From Neonectria sp. B-13 (Eukaryota > Ascomycota > Sordariomycetes > Hypocreales > Nectriaceae): a stretch of DNA of 64,000 bases. The notes under the pieces are model-generated. The model ran no database searches. It was not told where the DNA came from and saw only the letters and a list, made by a program, of their open reading frames with translations. Shown here in pieces: positions 23,366 through 35,591 of this stretch; within the stretch, counting starts at the first letter, position 1, and every line of letters starts with the position of its first letter. Both the position numbers and the translations under genes were made by a program. The DNA lies in the NCBI GenBank assembly GCA_002682825.1, contig NOKP01000017.1, forward strand, positions 186,001 to 250,000. The letters are read 5' to 3'.

Positions 23366-25384
23366 CTACTCCTCAAGTGCTTCCTTTCTCAGAACAGCGG
23401 ACACTGCAAGCAAAGGAACAGCCGAAACCACGCGAGCTAGACTCGGATCGAGGGAATCCAAAGGAGGAAATAGTAGAATCGGCAATGGCACCGGGCCTTC
23501 GTATATCAACGCGGGACGCGTCATTGCTAGCGGCCAGAGGTCGATTAGGATCTGGTTTTGCATCACCAACATGGCCCCGATATCATCCCAGAGCAAACTT
23601 GCCGGGAAACGTAGTGTCCCCATGTATCCAGGAGATTCAATTTCCTCGTCAGGGTCCTTTTCGTCTGGGTCAAACTCCGCGTCGACGGCAAGAACAAGGC
23701 CTGTCGTGGCAGTGGCTGGCTTGAGGTATGAGTCGACAACACCTCTATCAGCAACAAGAAATACGTCTTTGTGAATTTGCTCAGGCTCGTTCCCAGAAAT
23801 GACATAAGCTTTGAAATGCCTTGAATTAAGTATCAGCAAGGGTATCACCAGGTGTGAAGAGCAAGGGACTCACTTCTTGGCCGCTTCAATATCTCCATCG
23901 TCAATATTTAGCTTGTTACCTTTCAGCCAGTGAACTTTGCACTTGCTGCGGACATCGTCAATGCCGGTGATTTCTTGGCCCCATTTGGCAATGTCTGCCT
24001 CAAACTTTGCCTTGAAGTCGGCCCATTGCTCGTCACTGTGTTCGTGACTGAGCTGGTATATAACGAAACCCCATTCGAAATCCGGCTTCCCGTACTCCTC
24101 CCGGACCTTTTGGATCCAGAGGTTCATTCCTGGTGTCTTGGGCTCTCCACGAAGCTCCCGACGGGTCATGGCCTGGGCGGTAGTCTGGCTGCGTGCTGTG
24201 CATACAACGCTCAAGGGATCGTTCACTGCCCGAGAGGCAGAGAGAGGTGCTGAATCGACCTGCGCAACACTGCCCTTGTACATTTCATGCCGGGAGAGGT
24301 ATCGTAGTCGGCCTCTATAATCGAGTTTGCGCCGGTTTGTGTGTGCGTTCCAGGTAATGGGTTCCTCACGGAATCCCCGCCTGTCCCAGGCATTTAGCGG
24401 CACGTTATCTTGGGCCGCGAGCGCATCACCCTTGTAGCCGTCCATAGGCAATATAATGCTGTAATCAGCATGCGAACCGTTCTCAAGCAAGTCGTGCAAT
24501 TTGTTGGTGAGATCCCATTGGAACTCGTCGTGGGGCCCAGGAATCTCGGGCTGGTGGTCGTGGAGCTCCTCCATAATGGGCTCCCTGAGACGGTCGATGT
24601 GCTCAATTACCCAGTGGTGGGCTGTTGTAGTCATGAAGTCGTAGTGAGCCTTGATGAACTCGTACCACAGAGCAGGCATATCAAGGCGCTGAGAGGAGCC
24701 GTCGGTCCCCGCTGCCGCTCGCCGGGCGTTGATGGCATCTCCATAGATCCTAGCCTGGTCCGAAACAAGATTGAATGTCTCCCTTAGGGCATTCTTAACT
24801 CCTGGGTGGTTCAGGTAATGAAATACTTGCGTCACTGCGGCGATGAATTGGCAGGCGGCATGGAAGTTGTCGGGCTCGTCCAGCTTCAGGTCCTTCCAGC
24901 GCCTCTCGGACAAAGGCATAATTCCCTCCCATATCCTCGACTTCATGGCATGAAGCTCCTTGGATATTGAGAGAAGCCGAGCAGGATCTTCGAGGGAACC
25001 GATCCGCACCATCATCACCTCCATTGCCGGTCGGTTGATCTCGTTGTATGGAGCGGGAGCCCAGGCGGAGAAGGGTTCCATCATCTTGACGGTCTCCTCT
25101 TCTGTGGGCCGGGGGAGCGCGCACTGCTCACCATTGGGCAGACGGCCCGAGGCGAGAAACTCGAGGAAATGAGGTATCGTCTGCGGCTCCATGATGCGGT
25201 CTATGACCCAAAGACGAGTTTTCGCGTCTGGGCGACTGCGGAGGAGCAAATGGTCCTCCACGCCGCTCGGGATATTCCCACGCTTGAGGCTTGCTTCAAG
25301 GAGAGGCTTGGTCAGCGGCGTTCCCTGTTCACTGAAGGCCATGTCAGGCTCTAGCATGGCCTGAGCCCGATCGCTTCCCGCCAT
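23366..25384 (-). CDS. Uncharacterised 654-aa fungal protein
   Basis: Two exons, 25384-23874 and 23819-23366, with a 54-bp intron (GTGAGT...AAG), give 654 aa with continuous sense across the join (EAAKK-HFKAYVISGNEPEQ). I recognise no catalytic motif, signal peptide or membrane helix. The middle is rich in aromatic and histidine residues (YEFIKAHYDFMTTTAHHWVI). The C-terminal half has WGFVIYQLSHEHSDEQWADF and a proline-rich end (PLPILLFPPLDSLDP). Composition and codon use look like a real, constrained gene. It may belong to a family of conserved hypothetical proteins restricted to filamentous fungi. It converges on the SDR, so no operon-like link can be read. Confidence 0.75.
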
Positions 25385-26567
25385 GGTGAATATGTGGAAT
25401 TATCCCTCGCGATCCAAGATCTTTCGCGGCTGGGGTGGCTTAATGGTGGACAGACGCGGTGATATGGAGTAGTACAAGATAGTGAGACGGGGAGCGTTTG
25501 TGGCAGACAGCTCGCAAAGCTGAGGTCGTGTCAGCTCATTTTATCCCCAGGGGTCGTCTGGATGCTGCACTGGCAACCAACTCGGCCCATATTTCACACA
25601 CTATTAGGCAATGCCCGGGTATTCTTGGTCTGTCACTCTGTTAGGTGTGGGAGCCAAAACTGTCTGTCCCCGGTGCGATCCTATCATCCTAGGCAAAGCT
25701 CCGCGCATCTGCAGTGAATTGTGCCTGGGAACGCGCATCTACAGGGATAACCCATTCACTGATCCACTAATCGGAGGCCCAGGCCCTTAAAATCGGGGCT
25801 GTTGTTTGAGCGTCAGCGCCACCAACACGTTCTGACAACAAATCCCATCACCAACAACCAACAACCAACAGCCAGCACCTCCAATGAGTACTTCCGAGGT
25901 TTGATGGTCATCCCGTCTCGTATCACTGAACCGCTTTGGGTTTATCGTGCACCGCATTTATGCTAACCGCAAACCAACACCTCGGCCATCGATCGATTTG
26001 ATCTACATGTTAATTACCCAAGCTATCTACGTACCTAGTTGTTGTTGTCTCCCACACACGGTCCCATTATTAATATCCTTGTTTCCCTAGATTTTATACC
26101 AATGTTTACATAAAATGTCGCGCCTATCAACACGGCTGCGTGAGGATTATTTGTTTTCAAAAACATCGCTGGACCGGTCACGATGAGCCAGGCTTTGTTC
26201 GCGGTCGGGGTTTCGTCTATTAAATTACACCCTAGTATCAAGCCAACTATCGATGCTTTACGTTCCATAAAGCCACTCTCTACAAAGGATTCGACCCGTT
26301 CCGGTCCACTTGAATCCGTAACCTTTATCAATAGTCTTGGCAATGAGCTAACTAATTCAGAAGCTGACGAGGTTTCAGCAGTGTCAGCAACGTCATCCTA
26401 GCTAGCATCGAACCCTGGTCAAGAATTGCTGCCTGGGTTTCGCATTGCCGTTGACGCCCCGCGCGAAATCTCACCCACTCTTATTTATCTCTCACCGAAT
26501 CTTCAAGCCGTATCGCGATCATTATCAGCCCATACAATAGGCCCAAGGCGTCCTGCTCGCAGCGAAA
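25385..26567. other. Intergenic: promoters of the 654-aa gene and of the NACHT-WD40 gene
   Basis: About 1.2 kb. A microsatellite-like CCAACAACCAACAACCAACA run is at about 25850-25870. Two short overlapping frames on opposite strands at 26035-26401 have no motif or splice partner and are not called. Confidence 0.45.
25852..25873 (+). repeat. Short (CAACAAC) repeat
   Basis: Three near-perfect copies of the 7-mer CAACAAC are joined here. It is a simple repeat without visible coding or regulatory meaning. Confidence 0.5.
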
Positions 26568-29500
26568 ATGGCGCCGCATATGTTCAAGAGTCTCCGCTCC
26601 AAGTTTAAAGCCTCGCACCCCGCCTCTGAATCCTCTGAATCGGAGCCTTCCACTCCTCCTCAACCTACGGATAAAGCTCCAAAAAAGGCTCCTCAGCCGG
26701 TGCCTTCTCGGCCGGTACTTTCTGAACCGGTAGCTTCTCAATTGGTACCGTTACAGCCGGCACCTTCACAAACGGTGTTTACTCAGCCAGTCCCACCTCA
26801 ACCGGCGCCTCCCGATCCCGAAGTCTCAGCGCAAAGTTTGCAAGAACGGCTCTGGAACCAGGCATATGATGGGCTCAAAGCCAGCGAGTCCGACATGGTC
26901 GAGACGTATGAGAAGATTCTGTCCCGGCAACTTCACGATGGAGACTCAACCTCGGCCTCGCTCGCGTCCCAGAAGAACGAAATCGAACAGGGCCAGGAGG
27001 GAAGATCGCACCAGATGAAGCAGCTTGTCCGCATTGGACTAGAAAAAACGGAGAAAAACGCAAACATCAAGCAAGGGATCGAGAATGGGATGCAGACCGC
27101 GACTATTGTGCGGGGCATGGTGGACAAAGCGATACAAGCGTCTCCCGAAGCTGCCGTTGCTTGGGTTGGCGTTTGCTTGGCTCTCGATGTGGGTTTATCT
27201 GACTTGATCTGGAACATCAGCGGGACTGTTTACTCATATTTTACAGATCCTCTCAAACCCCATCACCGAGGCGGGCATAAACCGCCGCGGAGTCTCTTAC
27301 GTCCTGTCCAGAATGGATTGGTACTGGAACTTGGCTGGCTTGCTCCTCGACGAGAACAGGGCCGCTACATCTACTTCAGGGCTGCGAGGCGAGCTAGAAA
27401 AACACATCATCCAGCTCTACCAAAAGCTTCTATTGTACCAGATGAAGAGCATCTGCATCTATAACAGAAACCAGGCTATTGTCTTCATGAGGGACATGTT
27501 CAAGCTTGACGACTGGAATGGCCAGCTCACTGACATTCAGGACGCCGAGGCAGCGGTGCAAAAGGACTCTCAGCAGTTCAACACGGAGCAAATCAAGTCG
27601 CACTTACAGACCATTGCCGAGTCCGCCGTCTCCCAAGAGATGAAGCTTCAAGACATCCACTCTGCCGTCTTAGCCCAGACCATCCAGCAAACAAAATTCC
27701 AGGAGCAACAGACCAAGTTCCAGGAGCAGCAAGCCAAGATCCGGCAAGATGACAAGTACAACGAATGCCTCGGTGACCTACGCGAGACAGACCCCCGCGA
27801 CACGAAGACACTCATTCAAGAAGCAAAAGGCGGCTTGCTCAAGGACTCGTACAGCTGGATCCTCGACCATGCCGACTTCAAGAAGTGGCACGACGAGCCT
27901 CAAAGCCGACTTCTGTGGATCAAAGGAGATCCTGGAAAAGGAAAGACAATGCTCTTGTGCGGCATTATTGATGAGATTGAACACGATAAGACGCGCGCCT
28001 TATCGTACTTCTTCTGCCAGGCGACAGAACCAACGCTTCGCACTGCAACGGCTGTGCTACGCGGTCTTGTTTACGTTCTCATCGACCAACTCCCATCTCT
28101 CATTTCGCATGTACCTAAGAAGTACGGACACGTGGGCAAACAGATGTTCGAGGATGAGGCCGCCTGGGGAGTCTTGTCCAAGATGCTCACAGCGATGCTT
28201 GACGATCCGAGCTTGGATGGCGCAGTGCTCATCGTTGATGCTCTTGACGAGTGTGTGACCGAACTACCGCAGCTCCTTGACTTCATTTGCCAAACCTCGT
28301 CTTCAGCTGGTGCGAAATGGATCCTATCCAGTCGTAACTGGCCAAACATCGAAGAGAAGCTGGGCGCGATTGAGGGCATCAAGTTGTCCCTGGAGTTGAA
28401 TGAGCAGTCTGTTTCTAGCGCAGTTGCTGCTTTTATTCGCTACAAGGTGGACCGCCTATCGAAAGCAAAGAAATACGACGACAAGATACGAACCGCTGTA
28501 TTAGACTATTTGATAACCAACAGCGACGACACCTTCCTATGGGCGGCCCTGGTCTGCCGGGAACTCGGGGATCCCAAAGTCCGCAAGTGGCACACAATGG
28601 CAAAACTGGTCACGTATCCACCAGGACTTGACGCCCTGTATCAACGCATGATGGAGCAGATCTACGAGTCTCTTGACGCGGATGTGTGCAAGGAGATTCT
28701 GGCTACTGTTTCTGTCACCTACCGCCCAATTACGCTGAGGGAATTGACTTCTCTCGTCGAAGCGCTTCAGGATTTCGAGGACGAAGACGAAACCCTTAGA
28801 GAATTCATCGGATGCTGCGGTTCCTTCGTGAACATCAGGGATGATTCGATATACTTCATCCATCAGTCAGCAAAAGACTTCTTGCTGAACCAAGCTTCAA
28901 GTCAGATCTTGCCTGATGGTGTTCCGCACCAGCACCATGTCATCTTCGAAAAGTCGCTCGAAGTTCTGTCGAGAACCCTCCACCGCGACATGTATAATTT
29001 AGAGGCTGTTGGGACTCGCATCGAGAAAGTATCCACGCCTGATCCCAACCCATTGGGCTCGTCTGGGTATTCCTGTCTCTATTGGGTTGATCATCTCCAT
29101 GACTCGAGCTCCGTGGACGGCCTGAGCAACTGCGAAGATCTGCAAGATGATGGCATCGTTCATGTCTATTTACAAGAGAAATACTTGTATTGGCTAGAAG
29201 CACTTAGCCTACTGCGCAGTATGTCAGAGGGGATGAAGGCAATGCAGAAGCTCGAAGCAACAGTGGTCAGTTGAACAAATCCCACCCCGTCAAGGCAATA
29301 CCTAACACGAAGAAATTCACAGGGGACTGGAGGAACTCCACAAATCACGAAGTTGGTTCGAGATGCATATCGGTTCATCCTTTTGCATAAAGGGACAATA
29401 GAGACTGCGCCATTGCAGGCGTACGTCTCGGCGCTTGTGTTCAGTCCGTCTAACAGCCTGATAAGAGGGTTGTTCGACAATGAGGCACCTGAGTGGATTG

Positions 29501-31410
29501 TTTCAAAGCCAAAAATGGAGCATGATTGGGATGCTTGCCTCCAGACGCTTGATGGCCACTCTGGCTCTGTCAACTCTGTTGATTTCTCGCCTGAACACCA
29601 ACGTCTTGCCTCCGGCTCAAACGATGGGAAGGTCAAAATATGGGATGCAGCTACTGGCACCTGCCTTCATACCCTTGAGGGTCATGATCGCACAGTGACC
29701 AAAGTCGCCTTCTGTCCCTCAAAGGATATCCAAAGACTTGCCTCGGGCGCATACGACTCCAAGGTCAAGATCTGGGATACAGATAAAGGGACTTGCGTTC
29801 AAACCCTCGAAGGCCATACGAGTTTCGTTAACGCGGTGGCCTTTGCGAAAGATGGCAAGCGGGTTGCTTCAGGTGCAGGGGATGAGGTGGTCAAGATCTG
29901 GGATACAGCCACGGGGACTTGTCTTCATACGTTGGCCGGTCATCAGAGAGGCATAAACTCGGTTGCTTTCTCCTTGCAGAACGACCAACAACTCGTCTCC
30001 GGCTCTGGAGACAAAACCATCAAGATCTGGGACACAACTACGGGAACATGTGTCCGAACCCTCGAGGGCCACGGCGAGACTGTCCGATCGGTCGCCTTTT
30101 CACTCATACAAGGCGTCCAACGCCTGGTTTCAGGCTCGGGCGACCGTACCATCAAGATCTGGGATACAGCGACAGGGCAATGTCTCCAGACTCTCGAAGG
30201 CCACACGAACTGGGTGACGTCGGTTGTCTCCTCTACTGTGGGGGATAACCAATATCTTGCCTCAGCTTCGAAAGACATGACAATCAGGATATGGGAGCCT
30301 ACAACGGGGAAATGTCTACACACGCTCATAAGTCGCAGCGCCTCCATCGACTCAGTTGTCTTCTTAAGGGATGCATGGCAGCTCGCCTCAGGTGCAGGAG
30401 ATGGAAGAATCAAGATCTGGGATGCGACTGCGACCGGCAACCTCCATATACGGGAAGACCATGATCTAGATGTAACAGCTGTTACCTGCTCAAGCGATGG
30501 CCGTCAGCTTGCTTCAGCATCACGGGACCGGACAGTTAAGATCTGGAATATGGTCACCGGTGCATGTCTTCACACGCTCGGGGGCCATACTTCAGCAGTG
30601 ACGTCAGTCATCTTGTCGAAAGACAACCAGAAGGTTGCTTCAAGTTCAATCGACGCCACAGTCAGGATCTGGGACATGACTACAGGCACTTGTCTTCAAA
30701 CCTTGGAAGGCCATAAAAAGACAGTGAAGGTTGTGGCTTTCAACAAAGATGCGCAGCGCCTCGCGTCGGGCTCGGCCGATCGAACAGTGAAGATCTGGGA
30801 TACAGCAACGGGGGCTTGTCTCCAGACTTTCGAGGGCCACGACAGCTCATTAAAGTCCGTCGTGTTCTCAGAGGACGGACAGAGGCTAGCCTCGGGCTCT
30901 GATGATAACACTGTCAAGATCTGGGATCCAAATACTGGAGCTTGCCTCCAGACACTCATTGGCCACGACTTCGGAGTAGTGTCGATTGCCTTTTCTGGGG
31001 ATAATCAACACCTTGCCTCGAGCGCGGCTGACGAGACAATCAGGATCTGGGATCTGACTACCAGCACTTGCCTACAAACAATCATCACTGACAGTCTAGT
31101 CACTCATATTGCGTTTGATCCCACCGCTGACTTTCGTCTCTGCACCGACCTTGGAACTCTGGACCTGGATCTGTCATCGTCATTGGACTCGCAAACAGTC
31201 AATAATGTCTTGGAGAATCCTGCATACCACGGCTACGGCTTAAGCACCGATAAGAAGTGGATTACTAACGACGGAGAGAACGTTCTTTGGTTGCCTTCAG
31301 AATACCAACCATTAAAATCAGCAGTCATAGGGTTGACCATGGCATTTGGCTACCGTACTGGGCGCGTGCTGGGGATGCAGTTTTCAGCGACTGGGCCGGC
31401 AGCACGTTGA
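26568..31410 (+). CDS. NACHT-WD40 NLR (HNWD-like)
   Basis: Three exons, 26568-27188, 27247-29265 and 29323-31410, with introns of 58 and 57 bp, both phase 0, give 1575 aa. The N-terminus has a proline-rich tract (about residues 40-85, repeated PVPS/PAPS units). Next comes the NWD/NACHT N-terminal helical domain; exon joining gives LALD-ILSNPITEAGINRRG, the usual reading. A glutamine-rich coiled coil (QQTKFQEQQTKFQEQQAK) precedes the NACHT domain, with Walker A GDPGKGKT at about 434-441 and Walker B GAVLIVDALDEC near 535. From about residue 954 to 1470 there are twelve full WD40 repeats plus a partial one, of about 42 residues each and highly alike (LASGS.D.TVKIWDTATG). The tail is NGE-NVLWLPSEYQPLKSA-type. 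Proteins of this build are allorecognition and immune receptors; the WD40 region should bind the ligand. Confidence 0.93.
26690..26813 (+). repeat. Imperfect repeat coding for Pro-Val/Pro-Ala-rich tract
   Basis: About ten units of roughly 12-15 bases, such as CCGGTGCCTTCT, CCGGTACTTTCT and CCGGCACCTTCA, encode PVPSRPVLSEPVASQ-like sequence in the N-terminus of the NACHT-WD40 protein. The copies differ mainly at third positions and at isolated codons. Confidence 0.6.
29538..31080 (+). repeat. WD40-coding tandem repeats (about 126-132 bp units)
   Basis: Twelve tandem units, each ending in a near-constant block of the form ATCAAGATCTGGGATACAGC then ACxGGxxCTTGTCT. The match at DNA level (not only protein level) between many units shows recent duplication or concerted evolution. 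The partial thirteenth unit (TSTCLQTIITDSLVTHIAF) has lost the WD motif. Confidence 0.8.
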
Positions 31411-31550
31411 GAATTATGAGATTGGGTCAACGGCCATTTCGAGTCCAACAAACTTTGTTTCTATCATCTCGTGGCATATACAAAGTCACTTTAAGACATG
31501 CACCTGACCTATACGTTCGATGAGTCCTGTTAGAGCTATGTGAATCGACA

Positions 31551-32952
31551 CTACTCGTTTCTCAAAACCCCTCCAGCATCAACAAAAACCTGCTCCAAGA
31601 CCGCAACGGACTGCATGGTACTATCGTGGTCCGCCCCAAAGACAGTGTGGGGTTCGAAATCCAGAACATCTTGAAAGCCATCATCTTCTTTGCCTTTCCA
31701 ACACTGCTCCACATAGGTCTGCCCCTGCTTGCCGTTCAGGGCATCAGTCTCGGCAAAATATGCACTTACCTTCAACTTGGCAATTCCGTCGGTGCTTTCT
31801 CCGACCCCTCGTCTGTTTCTTTCGAGGTGAACCAAGTCCCTCACAAAGACACCGTAATCCTCACACTTCCCCCACGACCAGTCTTTCCCTTTCCTCAAAC
31901 ACTGCAATGCCTCGCTATTTGCACCAACAGTGTTCTCTTCAAACATTACCTTGAAAACCAACGCGTCTATTGCGGCCTGCTCGTCACGAGACAATCCGTA
32001 ATGTTTTGCGACTCTTTGGCGATTCTCTTCCAGTTCTGAAGCTTCCTGGTCGCCACCGGAGACGGCATTCGAGACCTTGTTGATCACTGCACCACTGGAG
32101 GCTAGAGCAGGCCCAGCGGTTTGGACAAAGAACTTGGGAATGAGATGCCAGATGCTGAAAGCCGAGACTGGGATGTATTGGCCTATTTTCATGGCGAGTA
32201 CATGAGAGTGAGAAGGATCAACCCAAGGTGCTATTATCACGGGATGAATTCAATCAGCATTTAAACCTTGTTTCGACGATATGCATTATAGCAGCGTGGA
32301 GGATAGGACTTGTTAGAGACTTGGACTTACCCAACATGGCAACAAAGGGCTTCTCTGGGTGCAAAAGACTCCTGTAATGATACAAGGTATTCAACAAGTA
32401 AATGGTCCCCGCACTATGAGATACCAGTGAGACGTGTTTGATGCCAAGATGGGCCAGGAGTTGGGGGACCAGTTCGACCCAGACGGCAACTCGCTGGTGG
32501 AGTGGGACATCGGTCGACTTGCCCATTCCGGGACTACGCAGACGCATCATTCAGATTAGAAAAGGTTCCAACTAGGCACTCACAACATGGGAACAAAAGT
32601 AGTGTTGCGCAATGACCTACCGATCAACAACCAAGACGCGCACGCCCAATCTCAAGGCGATAGCGTGGAGCCCTACGGCCAGATATCGGGATGCGAACAT
32701 TCCAGGAATGAACAGAATGGTTGGGTGGTTGGCATTGGGATCGACAAGCTCAGGGACCAAGCCCGCATCCGAATAGCTGACAGTGAGAGCGCCGTGCTCT
32801 GCGGTGGCGGGAAGAGCGAAGGTCTTGTGGAAACGGGCGTTGGAGACGAAGCGGGCGGCAGCGGCTTCGGAGGAGCAGGGTTCTGGGGCCATTGTTTGTG
32901 TTCCGGCGGTGAGAGCCGAAGTAGGCGGAGGAACCGACCCGATTTGGGACAT
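31551..32952 (-). CDS. Alpha/beta hydrolase
   Basis: Three exons, 32952-32621, 32533-32331 and 32230-31551, with introns of 87 and 100 bp, give 404 aa. The oxyanion region is ILFIPGMFASRYLA. The nucleophile elbow is SLVSHSAGT with Ser near residue 151; the first position of the usual GxSxG is serine. The likely catalytic histidine is in HTVFGADHDS near the C-terminus. No signal peptide is seen, although a hydrophobic middle (QYIPVSAFSIWHLIPKFFVQ) may touch membranes. The family is common in filamentous fungi, with esterase or lipase activity assumed. It is tail-to-tail with the NACHT-WD40 gene, 140 bp apart. Some fungal NLR clusters include hydrolase effectors, but this one is not clearly of that SesB type. 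Confidence 0.85.
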
Positions 32953-34738
32953 GTTTGCGCTGTCTTGATGGGTGTCGAAGGTGATGTCTGATGACTGTCC
33001 CTCTCGAGATGCGATGAGGGAGGATGACAGATGGTGCAGATTACGTGTACAGGACTGGCCCGGATCAGTCGGTGGGACTGCCTTGTGAGGCTGAGTTCTG
33101 GACCCGCTCTTATCACATCCTGGTTACTCAGGGCTGATCTATCCACCCACGTGTTTGTCTTGGCTCTTGGCTACGTCGATCCGGTGTCTGTCTACATACC
33201 GGACAAACTGCGCAGGGGTTTTCAACTTACTATGGAGAGTAGCCGTTTCAAGAACCAGTCGGGCTCGTTGTGCTTAGACTATGTGCTGAAAGCAACTATA
33301 CTTCTGGGAGCCTTGCTGCACATTATGATTATAGTGGTAAAAAACACCCTGACCTCCGCGTTGAATGCTGCGTGCTGCCACTTTTCTGCTCGTCGCCGTG
33401 CGAACCCTTGTAAATGTATCAATTGATCATTCATAGTCTCATTAATCATCTCATCAGCACTCGTTTGATGTTGGCTAAACTTGGCTTCTCCTCACGTTGC
33501 TGTAGGGTAGGTCAACTCGCTAGAACCTTGGCCCTTACCGAGCAGGATAAAAAGACAGACTGGACCGTTTTGGGCCATTGGAAAAGACGGACAGTAGGCG
33601 ATCCCGTCATCAACAGAAACCAACTCCATATTCGGTAGGTGGATGTAGTCGTATGTAGGGGTTTTACGGTCACTTATAGTTTCCAGGGGATGAAAGACTA
33701 TTCCTGACCAGCGACCACCCGACTGGCCAGCTAGACTGAGGCGCCGTGGCGGAGCTGGCTGTTCCGGATCGGGCCGCGTGATTGTTTAGGCAGGAACGTG
33801 GCCATGCAAATGGCAATTCTTACATGGATAGCATATTCTTATGATGGCAGCTTAGTGCAGCTGGTGGTAGTCTTGAATTCTATTGGGAACCCCGACGGAG
33901 AGGTGATACTGAAAAGGAAACGCGGACGACGGATACGAGGGAGCTCTTGCATTAAAAAGTTTGTTACCGCGCTAAGTGATGGGCTGCAATTGCGTGTTGC
34001 TGGTGAGTCGATACTCTGGATTCCAGCAGGGTACTTTTGAGTAGAGAGTAATGACAATGAACTCATGAGACGGCGGGGTTGGGACAGATGCAAACGCGAA
34101 GCGCTGACGACGGCTTTAATTCTAAGTAGAATATAGCGATGATCTCAGCTATATATAGGTCCCGAAGAGACCTGGTTTTATCGGCTTGTGTTCCTGTAGA
34201 CAGTAGCTGATTTCCAGTACCGGCAGCAATTCAAGCTTGGCAACGGCACCGAGGAGCGAAAGAAACTAAGCCGATGAAACATGGGCCCAGTGGGGACGGA
34301 GCCCAGAACCAGCTTGGATGCTCGGGCGCTATCCTTTTACGAGACGGAAAATTAAAGGAACCCTGCACTCATTGGTGGAACATCGCGACATGGCTTCATC
34401 GGCCGCTTCGTTCGGCACCATTTTGAACGGCCATCGCTTGCTGCTAATCCCATAGAAGATATCGTCCCAACTGTAGTTTCAGGTCAGGGCCAGCTGCCTC
34501 AGCGAAATAGGGACAATTCAGCTCCGCGCTGGAAGGTTAAGTCCCAATCAGGGACTGGTGTCCGTAATGACAGGAGGAATTTAGTCCAGAATGGCTCGTC
34601 TGTGTCGAATACGGAGTTTGGCCATCAACATTAAAAGAGCTTCGTTTCGTCCACCTCTCATGCCAAGATTCTTCACTCCAACCTTAAGCTTCATTCCTAT
34701 CTTGCCTAGTTCATTCTTTGATAATCCTCTCTTTCATC
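32953..34738. other. Intergenic: hydrolase promoter to GH12 promoter, with possible NLR relic
   Basis: About 1.8 kb without a supported gene. At about 33960-34040 a short frame ends in SDGLQLRVAGESILWIPAGY, which recalls the post-WD40 tail of NACHT-WD40 proteins. The GH12 promoter should occupy the last 300-500 bp. Confidence 0.4.
33963..34040 (+). pseudogene. Possible relic of an NLR C-terminal tail
   Basis: The translated piece GLQLRVAGESILWIPAGYF, then stop, resembles the tail of the NACHT-WD40 protein in this window (GENVLWLPSEYQP) and of relatives. No WD40 repeats are visible before it. The similarity is over about 20 residues only, so this is a weak call. Confidence 0.25.
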
Positions 34739-35591
34739 ATGAAGTCCGTCTCCTACCTTGTGTCGGCTTTGCTCGCCACGGTCGCCGTCGCGAACCCTAC
34801 CCCTACGCTCGAGAAGCGTGCTTCCACCTGGTGTGGCGCCTTTGGCTCGCTTGCGACCAGCGGATACACTTTCTATCACAACAATTGGGGCTCTGGGGAT
34901 GCCACTTCTGGATCTCAGTGCACCACCTACACTTCTGCCAAGAGCAACTCGTTCGTCTGGTCCACGTCGTGGACATGGGCCGGAGGCGTCGGCAAGGTCA
35001 AGTCGTACTCCAACGTTGCCCTCGAGAAGGTCAACAAGCCGCTATCGGCGATCAAGTCCATCCCTTCCACCTGGGTTTGGAGGTATGTAACCCCGAATGG
35101 TTCTCACAACTCCATCATATCCTAACCGCCTTGAAGATACACCGGCACCAACATGGTGGCTGATGTCTCCTACGATCTCTGGCTTGCTCCCTCGGTCGGA
35201 GCCAACAACAAGTACGAGATCATGATCTGGCTCGGCTCGTACGGCGGAGCTGGCCCCATCTCGGACAGCAAGACCACCCCCATTGCCACCCCTACTATTC
35301 TTGGCACCAAGTGGAAGCTGTTCCGCGGACCCAACGGCGACACCACTGTCTACTCTTTCGTTGCGCCTAGCAACTTGGGCAACTTCAGCGGCGATCTGAA
35401 CAAGTTCTTCCAGTACTTGACCTCCAGCCAAGGCGTCAGCACCAGCATGGTCATCACCAGCCTGCAGGCCGGTACCGAGCCCTTCAGTGGTAAGTCGTGA
35501 ATCCAGATGGGCCAAAGCTACATTCTCTAATTCATTTCTAGGCACCAACGCTGTCTTCAAGACCTCAGCTTACACCATTTCCGTGAATTAA
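34739..35591 (+). CDS. Secreted GH12 endoglucanase / xyloglucanase
   Basis: Three exons, 34739-35082, 35137-35489 and 35542-35591, with introns of 54 and 52 bp, give 248 aa. A signal peptide (MKSVSYLVSALLATVAVA) is followed by a Kex2-like LEKR site at residues 25-28, so the mature enzyme starts about ASTWCGAF. The two GH12 catalytic glutamates are E142 in KYEIMIWLGSYGG (nucleophile) and E229 in LQAGTEPFSG (acid/base), 87 residues apart as expected. GH12 enzymes cut internal beta-1,4-glucosyl bonds in cellulose or xyloglucan with retention, outside the cell. The short last exon restores the final beta strand (TNAVFKTSAYTISVN). The length is right for a single-domain enzyme without a carbohydrate-binding module. 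Confidence 0.95.

Noticed and set aside
26035..26401. Overlapping short open frames on both strands upstream of the NACHT-WD40 gene
   Set aside because: No motif, no splice partner, and mutual overlap; best explained as chance frames.
35042..35560. Antisense open frame over the GH12 gene
   Set aside because: The sense strand has a signal peptide, both catalytic glutamates and correct introns.
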